Shown here: one piece after another, positions 1 through 9,021 of the stretch | How positions within the stretch are numbered: the stretch's first letter is position 1 | Layout of the letters: every line of letters begins with the position of its first letter | Assembly (NCBI GenBank): GCA_031384605.1 | Contig: JANNAT010000083.1 | Location: 20,019-84,018 of the forward strand | Direction: 5' to 3' | Source: JANNAT01 sp031384605 | Lineage (GTDB): Bacteria; Pseudomonadota; Alphaproteobacteria; Rhodobacterales; Rhodobacteraceae | Length of the DNA stretch: 64,000 bases | The notes under the pieces: model-generated | Databases searched by the model: none | The model's input: the letters and a program-made list of their open reading frames with translations, nothing else | What the model was told of the DNA's origin: nothing | Made by a program: the position numbers and the translations under genes

Positions 1-726
1 ATGGCGGTGCGTGCCGCGTGCCTGACCATCCGTGACCGCCTGGCGGCGTTTTTGGGGGGCAAGTTTGGCGTGGCCCCGGACCGGGTGAAATTTGAAGCAG
101 GCCAGGTGCGCGTCGCAGGCGAAGTGTTCGGTTTTGCCCAAGTCGTTGCTTGGGCCTATCAGGCACGGGTTTCGCTATCGTCCACCGGATATTACGCGAC
201 CCCTAAAATCATTTGGGACAGGGTGCGCGGATCAGGGCGGCCGTTTTTGTATTTAGCCTATGGGGCCGCGGTGACCGAAGTGGTGATCGACACGCTGACC
301 GGCGAAAACCGTATCCTGCGGGCTGATCTGTTGCACGATACGGGCACCAGCCTGAACCCCGCACTGGACATCGGCCAAATCGAAGGGGCCTATGTGCAAG
401 GGGCGGGTTGGTTGACCACCGAAGAATTGGTGTGGGATGATAAGGGCGTGTTGAAAACCCACGCGCCCAGCACCTATAAAATACCGGTCTGCTCTGACCG
501 CCCTCCGGTCTTTAATGTGGCGCTTTGGGATCAACCTAACAGCGAAGACACCGTAGGCAAATCCAAAGCCGTCGGAGAGCCGCCGTTGATGCTGGGGATT
601 TCGGCCTTTTATGCGCTGTCAGACGCAGTTGCGGCCTGTGGCGATGGCACAACTTACGCTGCATTGGATGCCCCCGCCACGCCGGAACGCGTGCTGGCTG
701 CCGTGCAAAGGCAGCGCCATGACTGA
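1..726 (+). CDS. xdhB: Xanthine dehydrogenase molybdenum-binding subunit, C-terminal part
   Basis: This is the C-terminal 241 residues of the large molybdopterin-binding subunit of xanthine dehydrogenase, which oxidises hypoxanthine and xanthine to urate in the cytoplasm. The frame is open to the window edge, so the true start lies upstream. Family motifs are visible: GQIEGAYVQGAGW (molybdopterin contact) and KAVGEPPLMLG, whose Glu aligns with the catalytic glutamate of bovine XDH. The stop is followed 50 bp later by xdhC, the usual order. The gene begins a co-directional run that continues into a purine-type ABC importer. Confidence 0.93.
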   Translation: MAVRAACLTIRDRLAAFLGGKFGVAPDRVKFEAGQVRVAGEVFGFAQVVAWAYQARVSLSSTGYYATPKIIWDRVRGSGRPFLYLAYGAAVTEVVIDTLTGENRILRADLLHDTGTSLNPALDIGQIEGAYVQGAGWLTTEELVWDDKGVLKTHAPSTYKIPVCSDRPPVFNVALWDQPNSEDTVGKSKAVGEPPLMLGISAFYALSDAVAACGDGTTYAALDAPATPERVLAAVQRQRHD

Positions 727-776
727 CCGAGGCGGCGGAAATTTTTTGCCGCAAAAATCTCTGACCGGGGGGCGGG

Positions 777-1727
777 ATGTTTGATCTTTTGGCCTTAAAA
801 CACGCAGTGATGTGCCACGGTCGGGTGGCGCGGGTGGTGATTGCCGCCTTTGACGGATCATCGCCGCGCGAAGTTGGGGCGTCGATGTTGGTCTGGGCCG
901 AGGGGCAATCTGGCACTATTGGCGGCGGGGCGCTGGAGTGGCAGGCAGCGGCGCGGGCGCGCGATACGTTGGCCAGTGGCGACGCGCGGTTTGACCGCCA
1001 CACTTTGGGGCCAGCGTTGGGTCAATGCTGCGGTGGCGTCGTCAGCCTTTTGACCGAAGTTTATGATGCAAAAAGCCTTGCACATCTTGGCCCTGACCTG
1101 ATCGCGCGGGCGCTGCCGGGCAAGGCTGAAACCGGCCAGACGATGCCGATGGCTGTCGCGCGGCTGGCGGCGGATGCGCGCGGGCAAGGGGCAATGCCAG
1201 CGTCGGGGATCGTGCAAGGCTGGATGATTGAACCGGTATCGCGCACGCAACGGCAGCTTTGGATCTGGGGGGCCGGACATGTGGGCCGTGCGGTTGTGGC
1301 CGTGATGGCCCCGCTGCCGGGCGTGGCGATCACGTGGGTAGACACGGGGCCTGACCGGTTTCCCGTTGATCTGCCCGGCAATGTGCGCGCGCTGCCCGTG
1401 GCTGACCCCGGTCTTGCGGTGGCTTTGGCCCCGAAGGATGCGGAACATATTGTGCTGACCTATTCGCATGCGGTTGATCTGGAACTGTGCCACCGCCTGT
1501 TAGCCCATGGCTTTGCCCGTGCCGGTTTGATCGGTTCAGCCACCAAATGGGCGCGGTTTCGTGGCCGTCTGGCCGCTTTGGGCCATGCGCCGCTGTCGAT
1601 TGCCCGGATTGACTGCCCGATTGGCGATCCCGGCCTTGGCAAACACCCGCAAGCCATTGCCATCGGCGTGGCGACGACATTTTTGTCGCCAAAAGCAGCC
1701 GCCGGGCAAAAGGAGAACGCGCTGTGA
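777..1727 (+). CDS. xdhC: Xanthine dehydrogenase accessory protein XdhC
   Basis: XdhC binds molybdenum cofactor, helps sulfurate it and delivers it to XdhB. The 316-residue protein has the two expected parts: an N-terminal XdhC/CoxI domain with GSSPREVGASM near residue 30, and a C-terminal Rossmann domain starting at WIWGAGHVGRAV around residue 160. The length is normal for the family. Its TGA stop overlaps the GTG start of the following ABC ATPase gene, suggesting translational coupling between xanthine dehydrogenase maturation and the transporter. Confidence 0.93.
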   Translation: MFDLLALKHAVMCHGRVARVVIAAFDGSSPREVGASMLVWAEGQSGTIGGGALEWQAAARARDTLASGDARFDRHTLGPALGQCCGGVVSLLTEVYDAKSLAHLGPDLIARALPGKAETGQTMPMAVARLAADARGQGAMPASGIVQGWMIEPVSRTQRQLWIWGAGHVGRAVVAVMAPLPGVAITWVDTGPDRFPVDLPGNVRALPVADPGLAVALAPKDAEHIVLTYSHAVDLELCHRLLAHGFARAGLIGSATKWARFRGRLAALGHAPLSIARIDCPIGDPGLGKHPQAIAIGVATTFLSPKAAAGQKENAL

Positions 1728-3262
1728 CCGGTGCAAATCAGCCCATTTTGCTGGCGGTTGACGGCATCACCAAGGCCTATCCCGGCGTGGTGGCCAATGC
1801 CGATGTCAGCTTTGCAATCCGCGCAGGCGAAATTCATGCCCTGCTTGGCGAAAACGGCGCGGGCAAATCAACCTTGGTCAAGATGATCTACGGTTTAGTC
1901 AAACCAGACAGCGGTCGGATGACGTGGCGCGGCGCGCCCTTTACGCCGGGCAAACCCCGGGCCGCGCGGGCGGCAGGTGTGGCGATGGTGTTTCAGCATT
2001 TCAGCCTGTTTGAGGCGCTGAACGTCGCCGAAAACGTCGCCTTGGGGATGGAGAACCCGCCCGCAATGGGGGCGCTGGCCGAAAAGATCAGGGCGGTATC
2101 AACCGCGTATGGCCTGCCCTTAGACCCAGCGCGACGGGTTGGTGATTTGTCGGCGGGTGAACGTCAGCGGGTCGAGATTATCCGCTGTTTGCTGCAAGAC
2201 CCCAAGCTGTTGATCATGGACGAGCCGACATCCGTTCTGACGCCGCAAGAGGTGGAGATTTTGTTTCGCACCTTGCGCCAGTTGGCGGCCGAAGGGACGT
2301 CGATTTTGTATATCAGCCACAAGCTGGAAGAAATTCGCGCGCTGTGTGATACGGCCACAATTTTGCGCCGGGGCCGGGTGGTGGCCAGTTGCACGCCGCG
2401 TGATCGAACTGCGCGCGAAATGGCCGAACTGATGGTGGGCGCGGTTTTGAAGCCGCCAGAGCGGGGCGCGCGGAAAGACTGGGGCGATGCACAGTCGGCG
2501 TTAGTGGTTGCGGGGCTGTCGGTGGCATCCCCCATTCAGTTTGGCACATCGTTGAAGAACGTGACGTTTTGTGTGGCGCGCGGCGAAGTGCTGGGCATCG
2601 CGGGTGTGGCGGGCAATGGGCAAGACGAGTTGCTGCTGGCGCTGTCGGGTGAGATCAGATCGCAGCCCGGCATGGTGCAGGCGGCGGGGCGGGATATCAG
2701 CCGCCTGGGGCCAACCGATCGGCGCGCGGCAGGGTTTGCCTGCGCCCCCGAAGACCGGTTGGGCCATGCCGCAGCGCCTGACATGAGTTTGGTTGAAAAC
2801 GCGTTTCTAACCGGGGCAGTGCGTAAGGGATTGGTGAAGCATGGCTTTATCAGCTGGGCCGCTGCGCGTAGTTTTGCCGATCAGATCATTGCAGACTATG
2901 ACGTGCGAACGCCGGGCAATCATGTGGCGGCACGTGCCTTATCGGGGGGGAATTTGCAGAAATTCGTCATCGGGCGCGAGTTGTCGCAAACCCCGGATGT
3001 GATTGTGATCAACCAGCCCACCTGGGGCGTCGATGCAGCGGCGGCGGCGGCGATCCGGCAGGCCATTCTGAACCGGGCGACGGCGGGGGCGGCGGTGGTG
3101 GTCATCAGCCAGGATTTGGATGAACTTCTGGAGATATCAGACAGTTTTGCAGTGCTGAACGGCGGTGTGCTGACCACGCCACGCCCGGTGAAAGGGCTAA
3201 GTGTTGATCAGATTGGCCTGATGATGGGCGGCGCGCATGGGATGGAGGCGGCGCATGTGTAA
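1724..3262 (+). CDS. ABC importer ATP-binding protein, duplicated ATPase, nucleoside/purine type
   Basis: A 512-residue double ATPase of the YufO/RbsA-like class that energises BMP-dependent nucleoside or purine import. Domain 1 has a Walker A (GENGAGKST, about residue 40), a signature LSAGERQRVE and Walker B LLIMDEPTS. Domain 2 has the degenerate nucleotide loop GVAGNGQDE and signature LSGGNLQKFVIGREL, as is usual for this class. The GTG start at 1724 is supported by AGGAG at 1711-1715 and overlaps the xdhC stop. Two permeases and a BMP binding protein follow. Linkage to xdhBC makes a purine or nucleoside the probable substrate, an inference from context. Confidence 0.9.
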   Translation: MTGANQPILLAVDGITKAYPGVVANADVSFAIRAGEIHALLGENGAGKSTLVKMIYGLVKPDSGRMTWRGAPFTPGKPRAARAAGVAMVFQHFSLFEALNVAENVALGMENPPAMGALAEKIRAVSTAYGLPLDPARRVGDLSAGERQRVEIIRCLLQDPKLLIMDEPTSVLTPQEVEILFRTLRQLAAEGTSILYISHKLEEIRALCDTATILRRGRVVASCTPRDRTAREMAELMVGAVLKPPERGARKDWGDAQSALVVAGLSVASPIQFGTSLKNVTFCVARGEVLGIAGVAGNGQDELLLALSGEIRSQPGMVQAAGRDISRLGPTDRRAAGFACAPEDRLGHAAAPDMSLVENAFLTGAVRKGLVKHGFISWAAARSFADQIIADYDVRTPGNHVAARALSGGNLQKFVIGRELSQTPDVIVINQPTWGVDAAAAAAIRQAILNRATAGAAVVVISQDLDELLEISDSFAVLNGGVLTTPRPVKGLSVDQIGLMMGGAHGMEAAHV

Positions 3263-3274
3263 GACCACAAAAAA

Positions 3275-3338
3275 GGGGGCGGTCTGCCCCCTCGCCGCGC
3301 GGCGGCTCTCCCCCGAGGATATTTTTGAACAGATGAAA
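3275..3338 (+). repeat. Dispersed extragenic element, copy 1
   Basis: The 89-bp gap inside the transporter operon holds a GC hairpin (GGGGGC 3275-3280 with GCCCCC 3286-3291), a second GC-rich stretch and the tail CCCCGAGGATATTTTTGAAC. Related copies lie at 11650, 20394, 23781 (inverted) and 54375. On the minus strand the hairpin is followed by a T-run and could act as a terminator; in the operon direction it is more likely a processing or attenuation element. Confidence 0.6.
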
Positions 3339-3351
3339 CGCGAGGCAGGCG

Positions 3352-4443
3352 ATGATACGGCTTGAAAAACGCCCCACCCCGTCGCGGTTCTGGCAAGCGG
3401 CCACGCCGGTTTTGGCGGTGGTTTTGACGATGCTGGCGGGGGGGGCGATGTTTGGCCTGTTGGGCAAGAACCCGGTCGAAGTGATCCGCACGATATTCTG
3501 GGATCCGTTGTGCGGTGAATTTGCGTGGTATCTGCGAGGGCAGTTGCTGGTCAAGGCGGGGCCTTTGATCTTGATTGCGGTGGGCCTGTCTTTGGGCTTT
3601 CGCGCCGGGATTTGGAATATCGGGGCTGAAGGGCAGTATATCATGGGCGCGATCTTTGGCGCATCCGTGGGGCTGGCGGTGTTTCCCACCGAAAACCGGC
3701 TGATCTATCCGGTGATGGTGATCGCAGGCGCGTTTGGCGGCTGGGCTTGGGCGATGATCCCGGCGATTTTGAAAACGCGTTTCAACACCAATGAGATTTT
3801 AGTGTCTTTGATGCTGGTCTATGTGGCCGAAAAAATTCTGTCCAAAGCGGCACTAGGGTTTTTGCGCAACCCCGAAGGCGCGGGATTTCCCGGCAGCCGC
3901 AATTTTTCCAGCTATCCGGCGGCGTCAAACCCCGAACTGATTGCAGGCACCGGCATGCATTGGGGCGTGGTGGCGGCATTTATCGTGGTGATCATGGCCT
4001 ATGTCTTGCTGCAAAAGCATTTGTTGGGGTTTCAGATCAAACTGGCGGGCCAAGCCCCCCGCGCCGCGCGGTTTCACGGCGTGAATCCGTCGCGGTTGGT
4101 GGTGATGTGTCTGGGTCTGTCGGGCGCGCTGGCCGGATTGGCCGGGATATTCGAAGTGACCGGCCCCGCAGGCCAGATCAGCCTTGATTTCAACGTGGGC
4201 TACGGGTTCACCGCGATTATCGTCGCGTTTTTGGGCAGGCTGAACCCGTTGGGCATCTTACTGGCGGGGCTTTTGATGGCGCTGACCTATATTGGTGGAG
4301 AGATGGCATCGACCAACCTTGGCCTGCCATCGGCCGCGATTCAGGCATTTCAGGGGATGCTGTTGTTTTTCCTGTTGGCGGTGGATGTGTTGGCGAATTT
4401 CCGGCTGCGGATGTTTTCTATGGCCAAGAAAGGGGCGCGATGA
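3352..4443 (+). CDS. ABC importer permease, YufP-like (BPD_transp_2)
   Basis: A 363-residue inner-membrane permease with many hydrophobic helices. The segment GLSLGFRAGIWNIGAEGQY is characteristic of nucleoside/simple-sugar (BPD_transp_2) permeases and corresponds to the region contacting the ATPase. It forms the transmembrane channel together with the next gene, whose ATG overlaps its stop by 4 nt (4440-4443). The first Met is used as start; the preceding 89 bp contain a repeat element rather than coding sequence. Confidence 0.9.
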   Translation: MIRLEKRPTPSRFWQAATPVLAVVLTMLAGGAMFGLLGKNPVEVIRTIFWDPLCGEFAWYLRGQLLVKAGPLILIAVGLSLGFRAGIWNIGAEGQYIMGAIFGASVGLAVFPTENRLIYPVMVIAGAFGGWAWAMIPAILKTRFNTNEILVSLMLVYVAEKILSKAALGFLRNPEGAGFPGSRNFSSYPAASNPELIAGTGMHWGVVAAFIVVIMAYVLLQKHLLGFQIKLAGQAPRAARFHGVNPSRLVVMCLGLSGALAGLAGIFEVTGPAGQISLDFNVGYGFTAIIVAFLGRLNPLGILLAGLLMALTYIGGEMASTNLGLPSAAIQAFQGMLLFFLLAVDVLANFRLRMFSMAKKGAR

Positions 4444-5375
4444 TGGATTTCGGCGGCATAAATCCGGCTGTTCTGATCGCGTCCCTGATGGTGGCCTCGG
4501 TGCCCATTCTGTTGGCGGCGATTGGCGAATTGGTCGTCGAAAAGGCGGGCGTTCTGAACCTTGGGGTTGAGGGCATGATGATCATCGGGGCGATTTGTGG
4601 CTTTATCACAGCCGTGGGCACCGGCAGCCCCTTGATGGGGTTTATCGGCGGGGCGGCGGGTGGGGCTGCGCTTAGTCTGATCTTTGCGTTTCTGACCCAA
4701 GTGTTGTTGGCCAATCAAGTGGCCACGGGGCTGGCGCTGACGATGTTCGGCCTTGGGCTGTCGTCGATGATGGGGCAAGGCTATAATGGTATCAAACCGC
4801 CTTTGACCAACGCCGTGCCTTTTGGCCCGCTGCGCGATATTCCCGTCATCGGGCAGATAGTGTTCAGCCATGATTGGGTTGTTTACGCGTCGGTCGCGGT
4901 GATTGCCGCCGTTTGGTGGGTGCTGAAATACAGCCGCATGGGCCTGATCCTGCGCGCAGTGGGCGAAAGCCACGAGGCGGCGCATGCGTTGGGCTACAAG
5001 GTTCAACGCATCCGGCTGGGGGCAATTGTGTTTGGCGGGGCGATGGCGGGGTTGGGGGGGGCCTACATAAGTCTGGTGCGGGTGCCGCAGTGGACAGACG
5101 GGATCACGGCGGGCCAAGGCTGGATCGCGCTGGCCATCGTGGTGTTTGCCAGTTGGAAACCGTGGCGGGTGTTAATTGGTGCTTATCTTTTTGGCGGCAT
5201 CAGTGTTTTACAGCTTAATTTACAAGCAGCAGGGTCTAGTATCCCTGTGGAATACTTGTCGATGTCGCCATATCTGATAACGATTGTCGTGCTGGTTATC
5301 ATGTCATCTGGCAAGGGTCGTGCATCGCTGAACGCGCCGGCGGCCTTGGGCCAGAATTTCCATGCCTCACGCTAG
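4440..5375 (+). CDS. ABC importer permease, YufQ-like (BPD_transp_2)
   Basis: The second permease of the importer, 311 residues and highly hydrophobic. It carries the family signature ELVVEKAGVLNLGVEGMM near residue 26 and GESHEAAHALGYKVQRIR in the cytoplasmic loop near residue 180. The start overlaps the previous permease gene by 4 nt, typical of coupled synthesis of a heterodimer. The substrate is inferred to be a purine or nucleoside from the adjacent xanthine dehydrogenase genes. Confidence 0.9.
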   Translation: MMDFGGINPAVLIASLMVASVPILLAAIGELVVEKAGVLNLGVEGMMIIGAICGFITAVGTGSPLMGFIGGAAGGAALSLIFAFLTQVLLANQVATGLALTMFGLGLSSMMGQGYNGIKPPLTNAVPFGPLRDIPVIGQIVFSHDWVVYASVAVIAAVWWVLKYSRMGLILRAVGESHEAAHALGYKVQRIRLGAIVFGGAMAGLGGAYISLVRVPQWTDGITAGQGWIALAIVVFASWKPWRVLIGAYLFGGISVLQLNLQAAGSSIPVEYLSMSPYLITIVVLVIMSSGKGRASLNAPAALGQNFHASR

Positions 5376-5427
5376 AGGCCAAAATCAACCGGGGCTTCTG
5401 CGGCCCCATCCAACGGGAGATTAAGGG

Positions 5428-6510
5428 ATGCTAAGAAGAACATTGTTTGCGACGGCTGCTTTGGGTTTGGGGATGGCCTTTGCCGGGGCTGCAAGCGCAC
5501 AAGACAAAACCAAGGCCTGCTTTGTCTATGTTGGGCCTATCGGCGATGGCGGCTGGACGTTTCAGCACGATCAGGGCCGTCTTGCGGTAGAGGCGGCTTA
5601 CGGCGACAAGGTAGAAACCGCGTTTCAAGAAAACGTGCCAGAAGGTGCGGATGCAGAACGCGTGATGACACAAATGGCCCTGTCGGGCTGTAACATCATC
5701 TTCACAACGTCTTTCGGCTATATGGATGCGACCAACGCCGTTGCAGCCAAATTCCCGGATGTGAAGTTTGAACATGCCACGGGATACAAGCGCGACAGCG
5801 CCAACGTTTCCACCTATAACGCCCGCTTTTACGAAGGCCGTGCCGTGATGGGCCATATCGCGGGCAAGATGACCAAGTCGGGCAAGATCGGCTATATCGG
5901 ATCTTTCCCGATCCCCGAGGTTATTCAGGGCATCAACGCGTCGTTCATCCACGCCAAAAAGGTGAACCCCGATGTGACGATTTCAGTGGTTTGGGCCTAT
6001 ACTTGGTTTGACCCCGCAAAAGAGGCGGACGCGGCCAAGGCGCTGATCGAACAGGGCGTTGACGTGATCTTGCAGCACACCGATTCCACCGCCCCGCTGG
6101 CAGAGGCTGCGAAAACCCCCGGCGTGATTGGCTTTGGTCAGGCATCGGATATGGCGGCTTACGCGCCATCGCCGCGCGTGTCGTCGATTATCGACAACTG
6201 GGCCCCATATTATGTTGAACGCGTGGGCGCGGTGATTGATGGCACTTGGGCACAAAAAGACACCTGGGCCGGTATTGGCGGCGGCGAAGTGCAGATTGGT
6301 GCAATCAGTGATGCAGTGCCTGCAGACGTAAAGGCCGAAGCCGAAGCAATGGCAGTGGCCATTGGCGCGGGCACCTATCATCCGTTCACCGGGCCGCTGA
6401 ACAAGCAAGACGGTTCGGTGTGGCTGAAAGATGGCGAGGTTGCCAATGATGGCGATCTGTCGGGCATGGGCTTTTACGTCGAAGGCATCGTTGGCGATAT
6501 TCCGAAGTAA
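5428..6510 (+). CDS. BMP-family ABC transporter substrate-binding protein
   Basis: A 360-residue periplasmic binding protein of the basic membrane protein (PnrA/Med) family, whose known members bind nucleosides. It starts with a clear Sec signal peptide (MLRRTLFATAALG, cleavage after ASA near residue 24) and lacks a lipobox, so it should be a soluble periplasmic protein. The motif GPIGDGGWTFQHDQGR matches the N-terminal BMP motif. It is the last gene of the xdh-transporter run and is followed 20 bp later by a strong intrinsic terminator. Confidence 0.92.
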   Translation: MLRRTLFATAALGLGMAFAGAASAQDKTKACFVYVGPIGDGGWTFQHDQGRLAVEAAYGDKVETAFQENVPEGADAERVMTQMALSGCNIIFTTSFGYMDATNAVAAKFPDVKFEHATGYKRDSANVSTYNARFYEGRAVMGHIAGKMTKSGKIGYIGSFPIPEVIQGINASFIHAKKVNPDVTISVVWAYTWFDPAKEADAAKALIEQGVDVILQHTDSTAPLAEAAKTPGVIGFGQASDMAAYAPSPRVSSIIDNWAPYYVERVGAVIDGTWAQKDTWAGIGGGEVQIGAISDAVPADVKAEAEAMAVAIGAGTYHPFTGPLNKQDGSVWLKDGEVANDGDLSGMGFYVEGIVGDIPK

Positions 6511-6530
6511 GATTCGGCAAATGCAAACCT

Positions 6531-6560
6531 AAGGCCCGCAGCACTTGCGGGCCTTTATTC
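6531..6560 (+). terminator. Rho-independent terminator after the BMP transporter operon
   Basis: A perfect 10-bp stem (AAGGCCCGCA 6531-6540 with TGCGGGCCTT 6546-6555), a 5-nt loop and a T-rich tail, 20 bp after the stop of the binding-protein gene. Confidence 0.9.
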
Positions 6561-6662
6561 ATTTTGCGAATTTTACTTTCGTGATCGTCCGCGATTTAGC
6601 ATCTGCACCGTTGCACAGCGTTGATCTGGCAAGGATAGTCGCGGCAAAATGGGGTGGGGCGA

Positions 6663-7739
6663 ATGCAAACAGATTTCTTGATTATTGGTGGCGGCATCGC
6701 CGGAGTATCAACGGCGGAGCGGCTGTCAGGCTTGGGCAGCGTCATCGTTCTGGAAGCCGAGCAAAATCTTGCACATCACGCGTCTGGCCGGTCGGCCGCC
6801 CTATATGAGCCGCATTACGGCCTGCCTGCCGTTGTGGAATTGTCGTTGGCATCAGGTGACTATTTGCGCGGCGCCAAGGATGTTTTAGCGCCGCGTGGCA
6901 TGATGATTGTTGGCAAATCGGATGAAGCAGCAGCAATGGTTGATGAGGCTAGGAAATTTGCCTTGGACCCGATTTCGGTGGAACAAGCACAAGCAATGGT
7001 GCCCATTCTGAACCCAGATATTGTCAAACATATCGCGTGGGGCGCGCATGCCTGGGACATCGACACCGATCTGATGCTGCAGGGCTTTGCGCGGCAGGCA
7101 AAAGAAAATGGTGCGCAGATTATCACCAACGCCCGGGTTACTGCGATAACGCAAAGTGCGAATGGCTGGCAGGTTGTTACGTCGGCCGGTGAGTTTCAGG
7201 CAACTATGATCATAAACGCAGCCGGGGCTTGGGTGGACGGTATAGCCCAAATGGCGGGCGTGCAGCCACTGGGGTTTCAACCGATGCGCCGGTCGATGGC
7301 GCGGCTGCCCGCCCCCGGTGGCCATGATGTGTCGGGTTGGCCAATGATGTTTGGAGTGGGTGAGGCGTGGTATGCCAAACCTGACGCTGGTGCGCTGATC
7401 GTATCACCCGCAGAAGAACACCCGATGGACGCGCACGACGCCTGGGCCGATGACATGGTGCTGGCCGAAGGGCTGGCGCGATATGAAGAAATGGTAACCG
7501 AGCCCGTCACACGGCTGTTGTCCAACTGGGCAGGTTTGCGGACATTCTCACGCGACCGGGTGTTGGTGATTGGCCCTGACCCGCGTGCGCCGTCGTTCTT
7601 TTGGCTGGCAGGTCAAGGCGGCTATGGCTTTCAATCCGCGCCAGCGGCCAGCCAGTTGGCGGCAGATTTGATCGCCGGGCGCGGATCGGATTTATCGGCT
7701 GGGTTGGTGGCCGCGCTGTCGCCGGCACGGTTCGGCTGA
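6663..7739 (+). CDS. FAD-dependent amine/amino-acid oxidoreductase (DAO family)
   Basis: A 358-residue flavoprotein of the DAO superfamily (glycine oxidase, sarcosine oxidase, D-amino-acid dehydrogenase relatives). The N-terminus has the FAD-binding motif LIIGGGIAGVSTAERL and the C-terminus a second flavin contact, WLAGQGGYGFQSAP. The ATG at 6663 is preferred because a GGGGTGGGG stretch precedes it; a GTG three codons upstream is possible. It stands alone between two terminated units and the substrate cannot be read from sequence. Confidence 0.85.
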   Translation: MQTDFLIIGGGIAGVSTAERLSGLGSVIVLEAEQNLAHHASGRSAALYEPHYGLPAVVELSLASGDYLRGAKDVLAPRGMMIVGKSDEAAAMVDEARKFALDPISVEQAQAMVPILNPDIVKHIAWGAHAWDIDTDLMLQGFARQAKENGAQIITNARVTAITQSANGWQVVTSAGEFQATMIINAAGAWVDGIAQMAGVQPLGFQPMRRSMARLPAPGGHDVSGWPMMFGVGEAWYAKPDAGALIVSPAEEHPMDAHDAWADDMVLAEGLARYEEMVTEPVTRLLSNWAGLRTFSRDRVLVIGPDPRAPSFFWLAGQGGYGFQSAPAASQLAADLIAGRGSDLSAGLVAALSPARFG

Positions 7740-7823
7740 CAAGGCAGGGGGTTTCCGCCGACCAAAGGAAATCAGACGCAGCAAAGCGATGACAACGACA
7801 GTGTGTTCGGGCAGTCTTGGCAC

Positions 7824-8615
7824 ATGGGACGTTTTGCATTTTTATGTCTGTGCTTGGTGCTGGCCGGTTGCGCGCGCCAATCGCCGCCGCGTGAAAACCA
7901 GGCGTCTGCCGCGACCTCGACGATGACGGCACCCAATTTTGGCGATAAAGACCCGCACCCGTGGCAAGATCGCACGCCAGACGCCTATGCGGTGCATGGC
8001 ATTGATCTGTCCCGCTTTCAAACCTCGGTCGATTGGGACACCGCCCGCGCCAACGGCGTGAATTTCGCCTTTATCAAAGCCACCGAAGGCGGGGACCGGG
8101 TTGATCCGATGTTTCAGGATCATTGGCGCGGGGCGGGACGCGCGGGCGTTTCGCGCGGGGCCTATCATTTCTTTTACCACTGCGGCCCGGCGATAGATCA
8201 GGCGCGCTGGTTTATCGCCAACGTGCCCCGCACGCCCGGTGCCCTGCCGGCAGTGTTGGATCTGGAATGGACGCCAACGTCGCCCACTTGCCGCATTCGC
8301 CGCGACGGGGCCGTGATCCGCGCCGAGGCCAAGATATTTCTGGACGCGCTGCAAGCCCATTATGGCCAGCGCCCGATCATTTACACCACGATAGATTTCT
8401 TTCAGGACACCGAGATGAGCAAACTGCAAGGCACCGAGTTTTGGCTGCGTTCGGTTGCCGCCCATCCGGGGGATTTGTATAATGGGCAGTCGTGGACGTT
8501 CTGGCAATATACCAGCAGCGGCACGGTGCCGGGCATCGCGGGGCGGGTTGATATCAACACCTTTGCAGGGTCAAAGCAGGCATGGCGGGAATGGCTGGCC
8601 GCGCGCCAAAACTAA
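7824..8615 (+). CDS. GH25 lysozyme-like lipoprotein
   Basis: A glycoside hydrolase family 25 (muramidase) domain behind a lipoprotein signal: LVLAGC puts the lipidated Cys at residue 16. The catalytic domain begins at AVHGIDLSRFQ (Asp61) and has the DxE pair in AVLDLEW (Asp146, Glu148), so the active site looks intact. At 263 residues it is one catalytic domain plus a short linker. The ATG at 7824 starts directly before the lipoprotein signal; an upstream GTG at 7803 would put seven odd residues in front. Probable role: peptidoglycan turnover from the periplasmic face of a membrane. Confidence 0.88.
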   Translation: MGRFAFLCLCLVLAGCARQSPPRENQASAATSTMTAPNFGDKDPHPWQDRTPDAYAVHGIDLSRFQTSVDWDTARANGVNFAFIKATEGGDRVDPMFQDHWRGAGRAGVSRGAYHFFYHCGPAIDQARWFIANVPRTPGALPAVLDLEWTPTSPTCRIRRDGAVIRAEAKIFLDALQAHYGQRPIIYTTIDFFQDTEMSKLQGTEFWLRSVAAHPGDLYNGQSWTFWQYTSSGTVPGIAGRVDINTFAGSKQAWREWLAARQN

Positions 8616-8618
8616 AGG

Positions 8619-8933
8619 CTATGGCCGCTTGCGGTTGCGCCAGTAGCTTATCCATCGGTTAATCCGACGACGGCCACGGATCAGCAGTGCCGAAATCGGG
8701 CCCCGCAACAATGGCAGGTCGATCGCCAGCAACAACAGCCCCAAGGGCAGCATCCAAAACCCGAAGACCGGTAAAAACCACAAAAACCCGGACGCGATGA
8801 AAACAAACGCCAGCGGCAGACGGACAAGTCGCAAACCGTCGCGCCGCAGCATGGTCAGCGGCCTGCGCAACACCGGAACAAGGCGCGAAAGCACCTCAAA
8901 TTGCCGTTCAAAGCGCCTTTGCCGTCGCGACAT
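8619..8933 (-). CDS. Small basic membrane protein, unknown function
   Basis: A 104-residue protein with an Arg-rich N-terminus (MSRRQRRFERQ) and two adjacent hydrophobic segments around residues 38-75 (PLAFVFIASGFLWFLPVFG, then MLPLGLLLLAIDLPLLRGP), ending in a basic tail. The Pro/Gly/Trp-rich turn between the helices recalls PGPGW-type small membrane proteins. Its 3' end lies 3 bp from the convergent GH25 gene. Ten more N-terminal residues are possible from an upstream ATG. Confidence 0.65.
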   Translation of the reverse strand: MSRRQRRFERQFEVLSRLVPVLRRPLTMLRRDGLRLVRLPLAFVFIASGFLWFLPVFGFWMLPLGLLLLAIDLPLLRGPISALLIRGRRRINRWISYWRNRKRP

Positions 8934-9021
8934 GCTGGTTCCACATTGTGCCTTTGCGATCATAGCACCGAAAGGACACGACTTTACGACAAAAGCAGCG
9001 CAAAGCGACAGCTAAACCACT

